NCBI GenBank assembly: GCA_964468725.1
Contig: CAYXVU010000004.1
Coordinates: forward strand, 6,916 to 70,915
DNA length: 64,000 nucleotides
From: CAYXVU01 sp964468725
GTDB taxonomy: Bacteria > Acidobacteriota > Blastocatellia > UBA7656
Direction: 5' to 3'
Shown: positions 45,556 to 54,542 of the stretch, piece after piece
Numbering within the stretch: position 1 is the stretch's first letter
Layout of the letters: each line of letters starts with the position of its first letter
Notes under the pieces: model-generated
Told to the model about the DNA's origin: nothing
The model's database searches: none
What the model saw: the letters and a program-made list of their open reading frames with translations, nothing else
Translations under genes and position numbers: made by a program

Positions 45556-46278
45556 TTACCGAGCAACCATGATCAATACCATCACGATGACCAGAATCGG
45601 CAAAGCGATGAGGGAAATAAAAACCGGCAACGCAGCGCGATGAGCAAAATTCAAGGTGTACCCCAATCCGATGAGTTTTTCGACCCACAGGCGCGGGTCT
45701 TCCGGGTTGCTGTAAAACAGTCCATTCCACCCTTCTGCGCCCGTCAGCATTCCCGCACGCTTCAGGCGGCGAAACGCAAATAAGAGCCGCGCGATACCCA
45801 GACCGATGGCGGTAAAGATGAAGATAAAGGCTGTCACGACTGTGAAGGTCGGTTCATAGCGCGGATAGAGCGGCAATTTGACGGCCATCAATGCCATCAA
45901 AAGGGCAACCGCAATGCTCATCATCCGCACAAACCCGACGGTCGCCTGCGCCAATAAGCCGAGCGCCTGCGGGGAGATTTTGAAGTCACGGCTGCGGCTG
46001 CGATGCGTTTTGACAAATTGCCCGATGCCTTCCAGAAATACACAAATCCCTCCCCCTAAGAGCAGGAAGCCAAAGACCCACAAGGGCGTCTTGCTCGCCC
46101 ATCTGTCAGCCTCACCGCGTACTCCCCAATGAACCGCCCATTGTTCAGGAATCCGGCTCCAAAAGACCAAGAGCACGGCGGCTGCCGCTAGTAAAATCAG
46201 ATAAGGTACCCAACGCAGGGAATGGAGGCTGGCTTGTTCCGGTTCGAGCGGCAATACGGAGTTGGTTGCTGTGCTCAT
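45556..46278 (-). CDS. DUF1648/DUF5808 membrane protein
   Basis: AGGAGAA sits before the ATG at 46278; the ORF can be extended to 46314 where it overlaps the upstream stop. The 240-aa product has about five membrane helices. IPEQWAVHWGVRGEADRWASK (about 45-65) is the DUF1648 motif, and NGLFYSNPEDPRLWVEKLIGLGYTLNFAH near the C-terminus is DUF5808-like. Such proteins resemble SdpI-type immunity or stress regulators and membrane sensors. It is the last gene of the polyamine-linked block. The role is unknown. Confidence 0.8.
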   Translation of the reverse strand: MSTATNSVLPLEPEQASLHSLRWVPYLILLAAAAVLLVFWSRIPEQWAVHWGVRGEADRWASKTPLWVFGFLLLGGGICVFLEGIGQFVKTHRSRSRDFKISPQALGLLAQATVGFVRMMSIAVALLMALMAVKLPLYPRYEPTFTVVTAFIFIFTAIGLGIARLLFAFRRLKRAGMLTGAEGWNGLFYSNPEDPRLWVEKLIGLGYTLNFAHRAALPVFISLIALPILVIVMVLIMVAR

Positions 46279-46310
46279 TTTCAATTCTCCTCTTCGTCTT
46301 TCTGCTCTGC

Positions 46311-47501
46311 TCACTTCGCAGTGACGGGTGCGGGACGTGAGAGGGTTGGGGCTTCTGACGCGGTCAGCGAAAAATCAGGATTGCTCCTGCGTCGCCAGAT
46401 AAATCCGTCCAGCACGTAATGGGTCAATTGCGGCAAAGCCAGCAAGGGCACAAGGAGAATTTTGAATGCTCCCACATGCCAGGCTTCCCCAAATAACCAC
46501 TCGCGTTCCTGCCACACGCTGCGATCCCACAATAGCTCTTCGGTGTAAGCGAATGCCCATAAAATGAAAAGGAAGAATATCGGGCTGCGAGCAAACCAGC
46601 GATAGACGCGACCGCTCTCTGACCTCTCCATCCGTCTGCGACCATACCAATAGATCAATGCCAGATAGGGAACGCCATGAATGACGACATTCGTTACCGT
46701 GAAGGCATAATCCGAATTGAACGCCACAATGCCGACATACCAACAGACTGCTGTGGTCACCACGACAATATCTTTGCCAATATGAAACTGTCGCTTAACA
46801 ACGGCGCGATACAGCGATTGACCGGCATAGGCCAGCATCGTGCACCAATAGAGCGGCTCGGTGATCGTATGCAAAAAACCTGGCAGCCCAGCAAAGTCTC
46901 TCGGCAAAAACCACCAAAAGTTGCGCGGTAGATGGGTGTGCCAGTAGATCAGCGGATAGACAGTCGCCGCATAAATTGCCAGCGTATCAATCCACCAACT
47001 CAACCGCTCGCGGTCGCCCGCTTTCGCTCGATAGAGGGCTACCCAACCGTATTGCTGTCGCACAAAATGAAAGACGGCCAGATAAGCCAAAGAACGCCAA
47101 AAGACCAACTGCCCTTCGGAGTACAATGCCACGCCGAAGACGTAGCCGAGCACGGGTACAAGTCCATACAACCAGGGTCGTCGCCGGAGTTCAGCCCTAT
47201 CGAAATAGACGCGGAAACCGGTCGAATAGACGTGCGCGACATCAATCAACAAAATGGCCGGAATCCATGCCCAATCCGGTGTGTCGTCGTAAAGGACGCC
47301 TGTCCCTGCACCAATCCACAAGGCCAACAACGATACAACTGCGCTCCCTAAAAAGACCGACAGGTCAATGGGTCGTGAAAAGAGCCAGACGGAGGAGTGA
47401 CCGGCAATCGCAATAGAGCCGTCGTCGGGTTCGGCGGGCAATGGCGGCGCGATGCCACGCGCCGTTTTTGAAGTCAGGTTTTGACCAACCGCTTGGCTCA
47501 T
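46311..47501 (-). CDS. Eight-to-ten-TM membrane protein, His-rich, unknown function
   Basis: 396 aa with roughly eight hydrophobic helices. Several His sit in or near them: DVAHVYSTGF, AVFHFVRQQYGW, NVVIHGVPYLALIYW and LPQLTHYVLDGFIWRR. Such spread His can bind a metal, as in membrane oxygenases or hydroxylases, but I cannot assign it to one family. It lies 8 nt after the FAD lipoprotein gene. It may form an enzyme or membrane complex with that oxidase (inference). Confidence 0.7.
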   Translation of the reverse strand: MSQAVGQNLTSKTARGIAPPLPAEPDDGSIAIAGHSSVWLFSRPIDLSVFLGSAVVSLLALWIGAGTGVLYDDTPDWAWIPAILLIDVAHVYSTGFRVYFDRAELRRRPWLYGLVPVLGYVFGVALYSEGQLVFWRSLAYLAVFHFVRQQYGWVALYRAKAGDRERLSWWIDTLAIYAATVYPLIYWHTHLPRNFWWFLPRDFAGLPGFLHTITEPLYWCTMLAYAGQSLYRAVVKRQFHIGKDIVVVTTAVCWYVGIVAFNSDYAFTVTNVVIHGVPYLALIYWYGRRRMERSESGRVYRWFARSPIFFLFILWAFAYTEELLWDRSVWQEREWLFGEAWHVGAFKILLVPLLALPQLTHYVLDGFIWRRRSNPDFSLTASEAPTLSRPAPVTAK

Positions 47502-47509
47502 CTTTAGAT

Positions 47510-49144
47510 TTACCTTCTAATCGTCCTTAGCACCTCATCAGCGACGCGCAACCCATGTGCGAAGGCTTCTTCGAATAGCGCGATGCCGCTTAAATCCGAA
47601 TGGGCGAAATGAATCCCGCGATAAGCGCGCGAGGCATCACGTCGTGCCGCGCTCCACATAAAACCGGGACGCGGTCGTATCATTGCATGCCCCCAACGCA
47701 TCAGGTCTATGCGCTCTACCAAAGCGCGAATGCCCGGATGCGCGCGCTGCAAATCCGTGAGAATCACATCTGCCCAACTCTGCCAATCGGCTTCTAACAA
47801 CCGTGTGCGCGCCTGTCTGGGGTCGTCATCACATAACGGGTAATAATAGGTGAAGATCGTCGCACCATAATCCAATCCTTTTTGGTGCGTCGCTACAACA
47901 TAGCCGAGAGACGGGCTTTCATATAGCACATTGTCCCAGGCCAGCGGATAGCCGCGACTGGCAGGCCGGTCTCGCAAAAATAGGTTGGCAACCATCCAGG
48001 CGCCGTATTGAAACTCCGAAACATGAGGCGGCGTGCGCTCACGATAATCTCGAATCAAATACTGAGAGAGAAACTGCGGCGCTGCAAGAATCACTCTCTC
48101 CGCATGAAATCCGACCACCTTCTGCTGTTGATCGTCAAGCGCAATCAGATCAACCCCGCTTCGTCCGCCTGCTTGCGTCGGAATGATTTCGAGCGCCGCC
48201 AACCCGAGCCGCACATTCGTTTTGACTTGTTGGAACAGGTGCGCGACCAACCGCCCGTTGCCTTCCGGCCAGGTGATTAAGGGCTGTGCGTCTTCGCCCG
48301 TTTTCGCCACCCGTGAAGCGAAATAGAAGATGCCCGCCCAGGCGCTGGTCTGCTCAACCGTCAATCCGTAATCGTCGCGACAACCGTAATCCACCAACCA
48401 ACGCAACCGAGGTGAGGTGAACCCCCTTTGATTCATCCACTCGGCCATCGAGAGTCTGTCGAGCGCCGTCAGTTCCGCATCATCCGAACTCGTTTCGATG
48501 GGAATAGAAAAGGCGCGCCGTCCGCGTCCGTCCCGCCAGCGAATCCAATGGTCAATCTCTCGATTGAAGGCTTCGAATTGGGCAAGATCGTCGGCACTTG
48601 CGCCAACTCGCAAATACAGGCCTTCGTACCAACGCCCGCGATAAAAGACCCGCTCTTCAGGATAGCGACATAGAAATTGCTCTTTAACGATTGGCTCCCC
48701 TTCCGACGTGCGGCCTTCGAGGATACTCATTTCATCCAGCAAACGAACCAAAGCAACATTCTCTTTCATTGGAGCAGGCAGGTAATGCGCGCCCCAGGGA
48801 TAGGGAACAAGAGGAGAGGTTCCGCTGCGCGCCGTGCCTCCCGGCGCGCGTTCCAATTCGAGCACCGCAAAATCATGAAACCCGTTTTTTGTCAGATGCC
48901 ATGCGGCAGTCAATCCGGCGACTCCGCCGCCAACGATGACGACCTTTTTTTGTTCCCAACTGTCTGATGAGGGGGTGAGCGTTAAGCCTTCGCGCAGGCG
49001 ATGGCCAAGCGCATCGGATGCGCCGACGATTTCACCATCGGGGTAGCTGATCGTTTCGGAGGTACTGCAAGCTGCCAGCGCTACAGGCAAACCGAGGAAG
49101 GTCGCCAGCAGGTCGCGTCTTGTATAGCGATTTGCCATCAGCAT
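47510..49144 (-). CDS. Tat-exported lipoprotein FAD amine-oxidase-like protein
   Basis: The 544-aa product (ATG 49138 is an alternative) begins with a twin-arginine motif and lipobox: RRDLLATFLGLPVALAAC, giving a lipidated Cys after export. FAD-binding VVIVGGGVAGLTAAWHL (about 68-84) and ELERAPGGTARSG (about 95-110) are the dinucleotide and GG motifs of flavin amine oxidases. The C-terminal segment GIHFAHSDLSGIALFEEAFAHG resembles the FAD-closing motif. The fold suits oxidation of amines, and in an operon with speD it could oxidise a polyamine outside the inner membrane (inference). Confidence 0.87.
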   Translation of the reverse strand: MLMANRYTRRDLLATFLGLPVALAACSTSETISYPDGEIVGASDALGHRLREGLTLTPSSDSWEQKKVVIVGGGVAGLTAAWHLTKNGFHDFAVLELERAPGGTARSGTSPLVPYPWGAHYLPAPMKENVALVRLLDEMSILEGRTSEGEPIVKEQFLCRYPEERVFYRGRWYEGLYLRVGASADDLAQFEAFNREIDHWIRWRDGRGRRAFSIPIETSSDDAELTALDRLSMAEWMNQRGFTSPRLRWLVDYGCRDDYGLTVEQTSAWAGIFYFASRVAKTGEDAQPLITWPEGNGRLVAHLFQQVKTNVRLGLAALEIIPTQAGGRSGVDLIALDDQQQKVVGFHAERVILAAPQFLSQYLIRDYRERTPPHVSEFQYGAWMVANLFLRDRPASRGYPLAWDNVLYESPSLGYVVATHQKGLDYGATIFTYYYPLCDDDPRQARTRLLEADWQSWADVILTDLQRAHPGIRALVERIDLMRWGHAMIRPRPGFMWSAARRDASRAYRGIHFAHSDLSGIALFEEAFAHGLRVADEVLRTIRR

Positions 49145-49228
49145 TCATCAACTGCGAAAGACACGAACCTTCGATGACGGATATGCTGAAGAGGAATGAT
49201 GATTCGTATCTTTCGCAGCCAGAACGGC

Positions 49229-49900
49229 CTATTTTCTTTCAACCGGTTTGCGGAGAATGCACACCACTTCATTGCCGCCGAATGCGGTATCGGACACCGT
49301 GACACCGACAAACTTGAATCCGTCATCCCCGGCCTGCGTGATCTCTTTCTGCATCGTCGAAGTCTTATTAGTCGCCAATAGCTTGTATTGCCAAGCTATA
49401 ACGGGGGCATCTTTATCGCGTTCCAAAATGACGACCACCTCTTTGCCTCCGAATGTCGTAGAGAAGATGGTCTGACCTTTGTATTCGAAACCGGCATCGC
49501 CCGCCGCCTGTATCTCCTTCTGCATGGTCGAAGTCTTATTGGTTGCCAACAACTTGTACTCATATCGCGCCTTCACCGCTTCTTCAGAGTTACGCGACAT
49601 AATGGTAACGACCTCTTGCCCACCGAAAGCGGTGCTGCCTCCCATCACCCCTTCGAAGTGAAAGCCCGCATCGGCAGCTTGATTCATCTCTTTCTGCATG
49701 GTTGAAGTCTTGTTGGTAGCCAGCAACCTGTACTCAACTCGTGGATTGGCGTCTGTTCGCGCAGGCGGTTCGCTCGCAAGATGAGGGTTCGCGGATACGG
49801 TGTTGAGCAATTCGCCGCTGCTGTTGGTCTGACTGACATAGATGAGCAAAAGGCTCAATGTGCAGATTGAGCCGATCATAAAACGATTACGCATAAACAA
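49229..49900 (-). CDS. Secreted protein with three ~57-residue DUF4177-like repeats
   Basis: 223 aa with a signal segment (RFMIGSICTLSLLLIYV). Three copies of a unit starting YKLLATNKTSTMQKE (or YRLLATNKTSTMQKE) and ending FGG(K/Q/N)EVV(V/T/C)I fill the rest. The units are spaced 58 and 57 codons apart and remain alike at DNA level, so the duplications are fairly recent. It resembles small DUF4177-type domains, which are of unknown function. It lies between the spermidine-synthase-like gene and the flavin oxidase gene, on the same strand (gaps of 110 and 84 nt). Confidence 0.8.
   Translation of the reverse strand: MFMRNRFMIGSICTLSLLLIYVSQTNSSGELLNTVSANPHLASEPPARTDANPRVEYRLLATNKTSTMQKEMNQAADAGFHFEGVMGGSTAFGGQEVVTIMSRNSEEAVKARYEYKLLATNKTSTMQKEIQAAGDAGFEYKGQTIFSTTFGGKEVVVILERDKDAPVIAWQYKLLATNKTSTMQKEITQAGDDGFKFVGVTVSDTAFGGNEVVCILRKPVERK
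49345..49735 (-). repeat. Three tandem repeats (~171-174 bp) inside the triple-repeat gene
   Basis: The anchor TTCTGCAT recurs at 49347, 49518 and 49692 (plus-strand positions), separated by 171 and 174 bp, followed in each copy by a conserved stretch encoding NKTSTMQK. Whole codons separate the units, so the reading frame is kept. Confidence 0.8.
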
Positions 49901-50010
49901 CTCCTTTTTGCTTCGTCACCCCATCTGCTCTTGTAAATCACCAACCTCTTAATACGAATGCTTGTTTGATCTGAATCTTGCAGCGGCAACTCGATTAGCT
50001 TAAGCGCTGC

Positions 50011-51519
50011 CTATTCATAACGTTTCCATTCCGATTCGTAGTAATTCACCAATGCCTGATTATCGAGGCGGTTGATTTCGACCTCCACCGGTCCGACATC
50101 GGAGGGCAATACGAACATCGCCGCAATGGTCTCTTGATTCAGAAACCGCAAACCGGCGGGCGGATTCTGTGGCACGTCGAAGGGATACAAGGCAGCCAAT
50201 GCATACCCCCATACACCATTGAATGATGGCACAGCCGCTTGATAGGGTCGCACGGAAAACCCTGCGGCCTCCATCGTGCGAATAATGCACCAAAACGAGG
50301 TGCGCGCGAAAAAAGGTGATGTGCATTGCACGCTCACCGCCGCATTGGGTGCAAGCCGCGCCCGCAGCATTTGATAAAAGCGTCGTGTATACAATTTGCC
50401 GAGCGCAAAGGTGTTGGGGTCAGGAAAATCAATGATAGCCACATCATAAGGTTCGCTTGCTTCTTCGATCCAAATGAAAGCGTCTTGATGAATGATCTGC
50501 ACGCGCGGGTCGGAAAAGGATTGTTGATTCAGTTCGGCAAGCGGCGGGTATTGTTGCGGCAATTCGGTCATGCCAGGATCAAGATCAACCAGCGTGACCG
50601 ATTCGACGGTCGGGTGTTTGAGGATTTCGCGGACGGCTAATCCATCGCCGCCTCCCATCACCAACACGCGGCGCGGCGCTTTCGCCAACAGCATCGCCGG
50701 ATGGACGAGAGCTTCATGATAGCGATACTCATCCGCCGAACTGAATTGCAGATGGCCGTTTAGGTAAAGCTGAAAGCCTGCGCGCCCTTTGGTAACGACA
50801 ATGCGTTGATAGGAAGTCGTGCGCGAATAGACGATTTGATCGGCAAACAGATCCTCTTCCGCAAGCGAGGTCAAACTGTTGGCCTTAATCACCCCAATCA
50901 AAAGCAACGCGATGACCATTACACCGCGCACGCGCAACCCCGTGAGGTTGCCTTTGATGATGGGTTGCAGTAACCAAGTCGCCCACAACCCGACGATGGC
51001 ATTGAGAATGCCGAAAATCAGCGACGTGCGAACTAGTCCGAGTTTAGGCACTAAGAAGAGGGGAAAGAGCAATGAGGCTATCAAGGCTCCGATGTAATCA
51101 AAGGTGAGCACGCGCGCGACTAAGGCTTTGAAGTCGAGTTGGTCTTTGAGGAGGCGCATCAACAGCGGAATCTCTAGCCCGACCAGCGTGCCGATCACCA
51201 GTACGACGCCATACAAGATGATCTGAAAATAGCTGAGCCGCGCAAAGCTCAAAAACAACAGCGGTGCGGAGATGCCGCCAATGAGCGCCACAGCCAGTTC
51301 GACATCAACGAATTTGCGCGCCAAGCCTTTGTCAATAAATCCGGAGAGCCAAGCGCCGATGCCGAGCGCAAAAAGATAGATACCGATGATGAGAGAAAAC
51401 TGCGTTACCGAATCGCCGAGCACATAACTGGCCAGCGTCCCGGCGAGCAACTCGTACACTAAACCGCAGGTGGCGATGATGAGGACGTTGAGAAAGAGGA
51501 TCGGCGTGCGATTCATCAA
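50011..51519 (-). CDS. Transmembrane spermidine-synthase-like protein
   Basis: The 502-aa protein has seven or eight N-terminal membrane segments (about 1-215) and a C-terminal SpeE-like methyltransferase-fold domain (about 220-450). The domain shows VLVMGGGDGLAVREIL (donor-binding GGGDG), LVDLDP and IIDFPDPNTF (acceptor-side Asp residues; soluble SpeE has DxTDP here). These residues support aminopropyl transfer from decarboxylated AdoMet to an amine. The membrane domain is not in soluble SpeE and suggests a lipid, membrane-bound or exported acceptor. Its start codon overlaps the DUF350 stop by 4 nt, and speD is three genes upstream. Confidence 0.9.
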   Translation of the reverse strand: MMNRTPILFLNVLIIATCGLVYELLAGTLASYVLGDSVTQFSLIIGIYLFALGIGAWLSGFIDKGLARKFVDVELAVALIGGISAPLLFLSFARLSYFQIILYGVVLVIGTLVGLEIPLLMRLLKDQLDFKALVARVLTFDYIGALIASLLFPLFLVPKLGLVRTSLIFGILNAIVGLWATWLLQPIIKGNLTGLRVRGVMVIALLLIGVIKANSLTSLAEEDLFADQIVYSRTTSYQRIVVTKGRAGFQLYLNGHLQFSSADEYRYHEALVHPAMLLAKAPRRVLVMGGGDGLAVREILKHPTVESVTLVDLDPGMTELPQQYPPLAELNQQSFSDPRVQIIHQDAFIWIEEASEPYDVAIIDFPDPNTFALGKLYTRRFYQMLRARLAPNAAVSVQCTSPFFARTSFWCIIRTMEAAGFSVRPYQAAVPSFNGVWGYALAALYPFDVPQNPPAGLRFLNQETIAAMFVLPSDVGPVEVEINRLDNQALVNYYESEWKRYE

Positions 51520-51803
51520 CTCCCTTGCACCGCGGCTGCAACAATCAGGGCGATGCCAATAATCACCGAAGCGATGACAATCGCCAGTGCGGTATTGTGA
51601 TCGTCTTCAATCTCTTTTCGAATGGAGAAGGGGGTCACTTTCCCCATAATCCAAAACGCCAACGCAAAGAGGACCAAGCCGATCAGAGAAAAGATCAAGG
51701 TCGAAATGACGTAGTCGGTAAGCTGCGCCATCGGAACGAAGAGCGCGGCCAGATTGCGTTGCGGGGTGAACAACTCCGATGCGATTGCTATCATCGCCAT
51801 CAT
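51516..51803 (-). CDS. DUF350 membrane protein
   Basis: The start at 51803 (ATG overlapping the upstream TGA) follows GAGGAGG; a second ATG is at 51800 and a longer frame reaches 51830. The 95-aa product has two or three membrane helices and the DUF350 core VISTLIFSLIGLVLFALAFW, followed by IRKEIEDDHNTALAIVIAS. DUF350 (YjfL-like) proteins are linked in many genomes to polyamine-related enzymes and to DUF4178 proteins. Their function is unproven. The ATGA overlap with the next gene and tight spacing make the operon firm. Confidence 0.9.
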   Translation of the reverse strand: MMAMIAIASELFTPQRNLAALFVPMAQLTDYVISTLIFSLIGLVLFALAFWIMGKVTPFSIRKEIEDDHNTALAIVIASVIIGIALIVAAAVQGS

Positions 51804-51979
51804 TTGCCTCCTCTGTAACCTGCATGCCAAAAATGAAATGAGCGGTATCCGCCGGGCGAATTGCGAACTTCGGGCGGAATGCGTTCGCGCGCCGTATCGC
51901 CGAACTCACGCCCCGTGTAGGCGACGAAGCCGTACAGCGCGATCAGAATAATGCCAAACCACAAATAGACTTTGCTCAT
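51800..51979 (-). CDS. 59-aa single-TM protein of the DUF350/DUF4178 operon
   Basis: The gene is too short for common ORF cut-offs. AAGGGAAG precedes the ATG at 51979. The protein has one membrane helix (VYLWFGIILIALYGFVAY, about 4-21) and a conserved-looking tail RERIPPEVRNSPGGYRSFHF ending GYRGGK, rich in Arg, Gly and aromatic residues. Its TGA overlaps the DUF350 start (ATGATG). It lies 32 nt after the DUF4178 gene. The location and coupling argue strongly for a real gene. It is probably a membrane subunit or assembly factor; the function is unknown. Confidence 0.85.
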   Translation of the reverse strand: MSKVYLWFGIILIALYGFVAYTGREFGDTARERIPPEVRNSPGGYRSFHFWHAGYRGGK

Positions 51980-52011
51980 CGCTTGCTTCCCTTCTCAACG
52001 ATTGGAAATGT

Positions 52012-53991
52012 TCACTCACTACTCTGATATGGGTTGTAATCGCTATCTTGCCAACGACGCGTTTCAAACGTGAAATGATAAATCGCTACGCAGATCGGCA
52101 GAATCGAAAGCAGAAAGAAGACGACGAATAAGTGCCCGACATTTGCGATTCCCTGCTCCAACCTAACCGACAACGAGATGGGTTGCTGGAAACGCTCCCA
52201 CTGGGCTTCCAATCGCATCGTGTATTTTCCGGTTGGCAAGGCAGACAGATGCACATCGGAGCTTTTACTTCCTTCAGCCCATGATTCGCCGCCGTCAACG
52301 CCGTGATAGTATTCGACAGGCAATGCGAACGCCTGCACCAATCCCGTTTCATCGTTGATTAAGTCGCCTTCAACATAGACCCAGCTATTGTCCACATCTG
52401 CCCCCAATGAGACGCGGACATTTTGACCGGATTTCAAATCAAACGAGTCGGTAAAGATCACTTGCGTCTTATCGGCTCCGGCAACGGGTTGGAGCGGAAA
52501 GGTCTGTTCAAACACTTTACGATTTGCGCTCATGGCGATCATCACGACGCCAACGAGGAAGGCGACAAGCAGCAAGAGCCCCCAGTATTTATAAACCTTT
52601 TTGTGAAGGAAGGGTTGGTTCGGCGCGACTTTGCTGGCGCGTGGCAGGCCAGTAATCCCGAAGGCTTTTTCGACATCTTCGCGTTTTAGATATGCGCCAA
52701 GCGACCAGTTAATCTCACCTCCATAGTTGATGGACTGCCCTTGTGCGACTTTAGCCGCTTGCTCAGGGTTGCCGCCGGAAATCTCCCTCGACAACATCAG
52801 CGGCGGGCAGATGAAGTCTGCCATGTGCGTAGTTTCATTGACGCTGACTTTCCAATAAAACTCGCCTTCGACGTACTCGACCACCCCCAACGCATCTTGA
52901 TAGAGCTTGAATTTTTTACCGCCAAATTGCACGGTGCGCCCTTCGTCCAATACCTCGCCCAGAGGCACGGTCTGCACGAAGTTCCAATGATCGTCACTGC
53001 GCACCAACCAGCGAAAGCGGTCTTCCGGATGATAGAGCAGATACTCTTCCCAATAGTATTTTTTGTCGAAGGTGACACTGCGTTGCATAAAGCCGATGAG
53101 GGCATATTTCTTTCCCGAAAACTCGCCCACCGATCCAATGGGCACAAAAGGTTTAACCTTCCCCGGTTTGAGGGCAGTCAAAAACTTCAACTTGCCTTCC
53201 GAGACATCGAGCAGCGAACCGCAATTGGGACAGGTGACACGTTCCGTTTGATCGGGTGCCCGCAAAGCGAGCGGCCCCCCGCAGGTCGGGCAGGAGAGTT
53301 GAACGGCGGAGATGCGCCGCACCTCAGGTTCGGGCGTTGCGCTGTAACCGGCTCCGACGCCAATGATGCCGAGTTCGTGTAGAGCGATCTCCCGGCCAAC
53401 AAATACAAGCGGGTGCCCTTCACTATAATCAATCGTCCCTGTCGCTCCTTGCGCCCCCGATAAATCTGCGTACTCGTAGGTTTGGTTGGGTACTAGCTTA
53501 TAGGGAATTTCGCCGCGAGCCGCAACGTAACGGGCTACGCCCTTTTCCGCAACCGTAAAGGAAGAAGAGCCGGGCAACACTACGAGCGGTTGACCGAGTT
53601 GTAAGGCGTGAAAGGGCGGGATTCGGTTGGGGTCGGGAAGCGCTTGTTCAAAGGTGACAAAGAATCTGCCCTGCGCTTCTGCAATCCAGCCCCATCGCCC
53701 GTCGGCAAAAGCCGCGTACCATTCATCCCACATCCCGCCCGCCTGATGAGCAATTTGTGAGCGTCCGGTTATCTCAAAGGCATTGCCGCGTAGTACGCCG
53801 CGCATGCCGATGGCGAGCGGGGAACCCGTCTCGGCAATGCGTGCCACTTTGCCGAGGTCTTCTAAACGATGATCGCCGCGCGCGACAACGCTGTTGCAGT
53901 ATTCGCAGACGACGACAATCGAAGACCCAAGTTTGAACGTGATCGGCGCGCCACAAGCTGGGCAGCCAGCTTCAATCGAGACTGCGCTCAC
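52012..53991 (-). CDS. DUF4178 protein with two zinc ribbons and C-terminal membrane segments
   Basis: The 659-aa product has zinc ribbon 1 (CPACG... CEYC, residues 9-37), a DUF4178 domain, zinc ribbon 2 (CPTCG... CPNC, about 230-260), a second DUF4178 domain and a membrane helix near residue 480. A beta-rich periplasmic region and a last helix near 635 follow. DUF4178 genes cluster with speD, spermidine-synthase-like, DUF350 and amine-oxidase genes in other genomes (family knowledge). Its start overlaps the speD stop by 4 nt. The biochemical role is unproven; a scaffold or sensor is one idea. Confidence 0.9.
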   Translation of the reverse strand: MSAVSIEAGCPACGAPITFKLGSSIVVVCEYCNSVVARGDHRLEDLGKVARIAETGSPLAIGMRGVLRGNAFEITGRSQIAHQAGGMWDEWYAAFADGRWGWIAEAQGRFFVTFEQALPDPNRIPPFHALQLGQPLVVLPGSSSFTVAEKGVARYVAARGEIPYKLVPNQTYEYADLSGAQGATGTIDYSEGHPLVFVGREIALHELGIIGVGAGYSATPEPEVRRISAVQLSCPTCGGPLALRAPDQTERVTCPNCGSLLDVSEGKLKFLTALKPGKVKPFVPIGSVGEFSGKKYALIGFMQRSVTFDKKYYWEEYLLYHPEDRFRWLVRSDDHWNFVQTVPLGEVLDEGRTVQFGGKKFKLYQDALGVVEYVEGEFYWKVSVNETTHMADFICPPLMLSREISGGNPEQAAKVAQGQSINYGGEINWSLGAYLKREDVEKAFGITGLPRASKVAPNQPFLHKKVYKYWGLLLLVAFLVGVVMIAMSANRKVFEQTFPLQPVAGADKTQVIFTDSFDLKSGQNVRVSLGADVDNSWVYVEGDLINDETGLVQAFALPVEYYHGVDGGESWAEGSKSSDVHLSALPTGKYTMRLEAQWERFQQPISLSVRLEQGIANVGHLFVVFFLLSILPICVAIYHFTFETRRWQDSDYNPYQSSE

Positions 53992-54389
53992 AGTTCTTTC
54001 ACCTCTTGTTGTTGATCTACTTGCAGTGGCAAACGAGTAACGCCCCCTGTACCCCTCTCAATTCGTTGCACGCTCACTTGCGCAGCGCCGAGCATCTCAA
54101 TCAAGCGTTCTTCCCATGGCCAACGCGAGCGGGCGCGACAGCAGTAGAGATTAAACGTCGCGGTGCCGACTTCGGGATAAGTGTGACAAGCAAGATGTGA
54201 TTCGGTGAGCAGGTAAAGACCGGTAACGCCACCTGCACCAGAAAATTTATGCCATTGGGCTTCGCCGACTCGATGTAACTCTAGCTCCGTGAGAATGCGC
54301 TCGCAGACTCGACGAAGCGCCAGCAAATCCTGCAAAGCCTCCGGCAAACAACCTTCCGCGTCAATCACCCACTCTGTTCCAATATTCAT
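53988..54389 (-). CDS. speD: S-adenosylmethionine decarboxylase proenzyme
   Basis: 133 aa. The pyruvoyl cleavage site is LLTESHLACHTYPE (Ser becomes the pyruvoyl group), and NLYCC supplies the Cys used as proton donor. WVIDAEGC fits the N-terminal family start. The enzyme self-cleaves and decarboxylates AdoMet to give the aminopropyl donor of spermidine synthesis. It is the first gene of a tight minus-strand operon that contains a membrane SpeE-like protein, so the donor is probably used there. Confidence 0.94.
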   Translation of the reverse strand: MNIGTEWVIDAEGCLPEALQDLLALRRVCERILTELELHRVGEAQWHKFSGAGGVTGLYLLTESHLACHTYPEVGTATFNLYCCRARSRWPWEERLIEMLGAAQVSVQRIERGTGGVTRLPLQVDQQQEVKEL

Positions 54390-54542
54390 GGTCGTCGTAG
54401 AAACTCGTTTCAGAATGAACGCCGCTCACGACGCTTCACAACCTCTTTCCTGACATCCTGATTGGTATTTGTCCGAGCTGCGTAGGAAACGAGGAGGAGG
54501 ATACCACACCGTTTCCTCACCGTGAAGCCGCAGGGATCGTCT

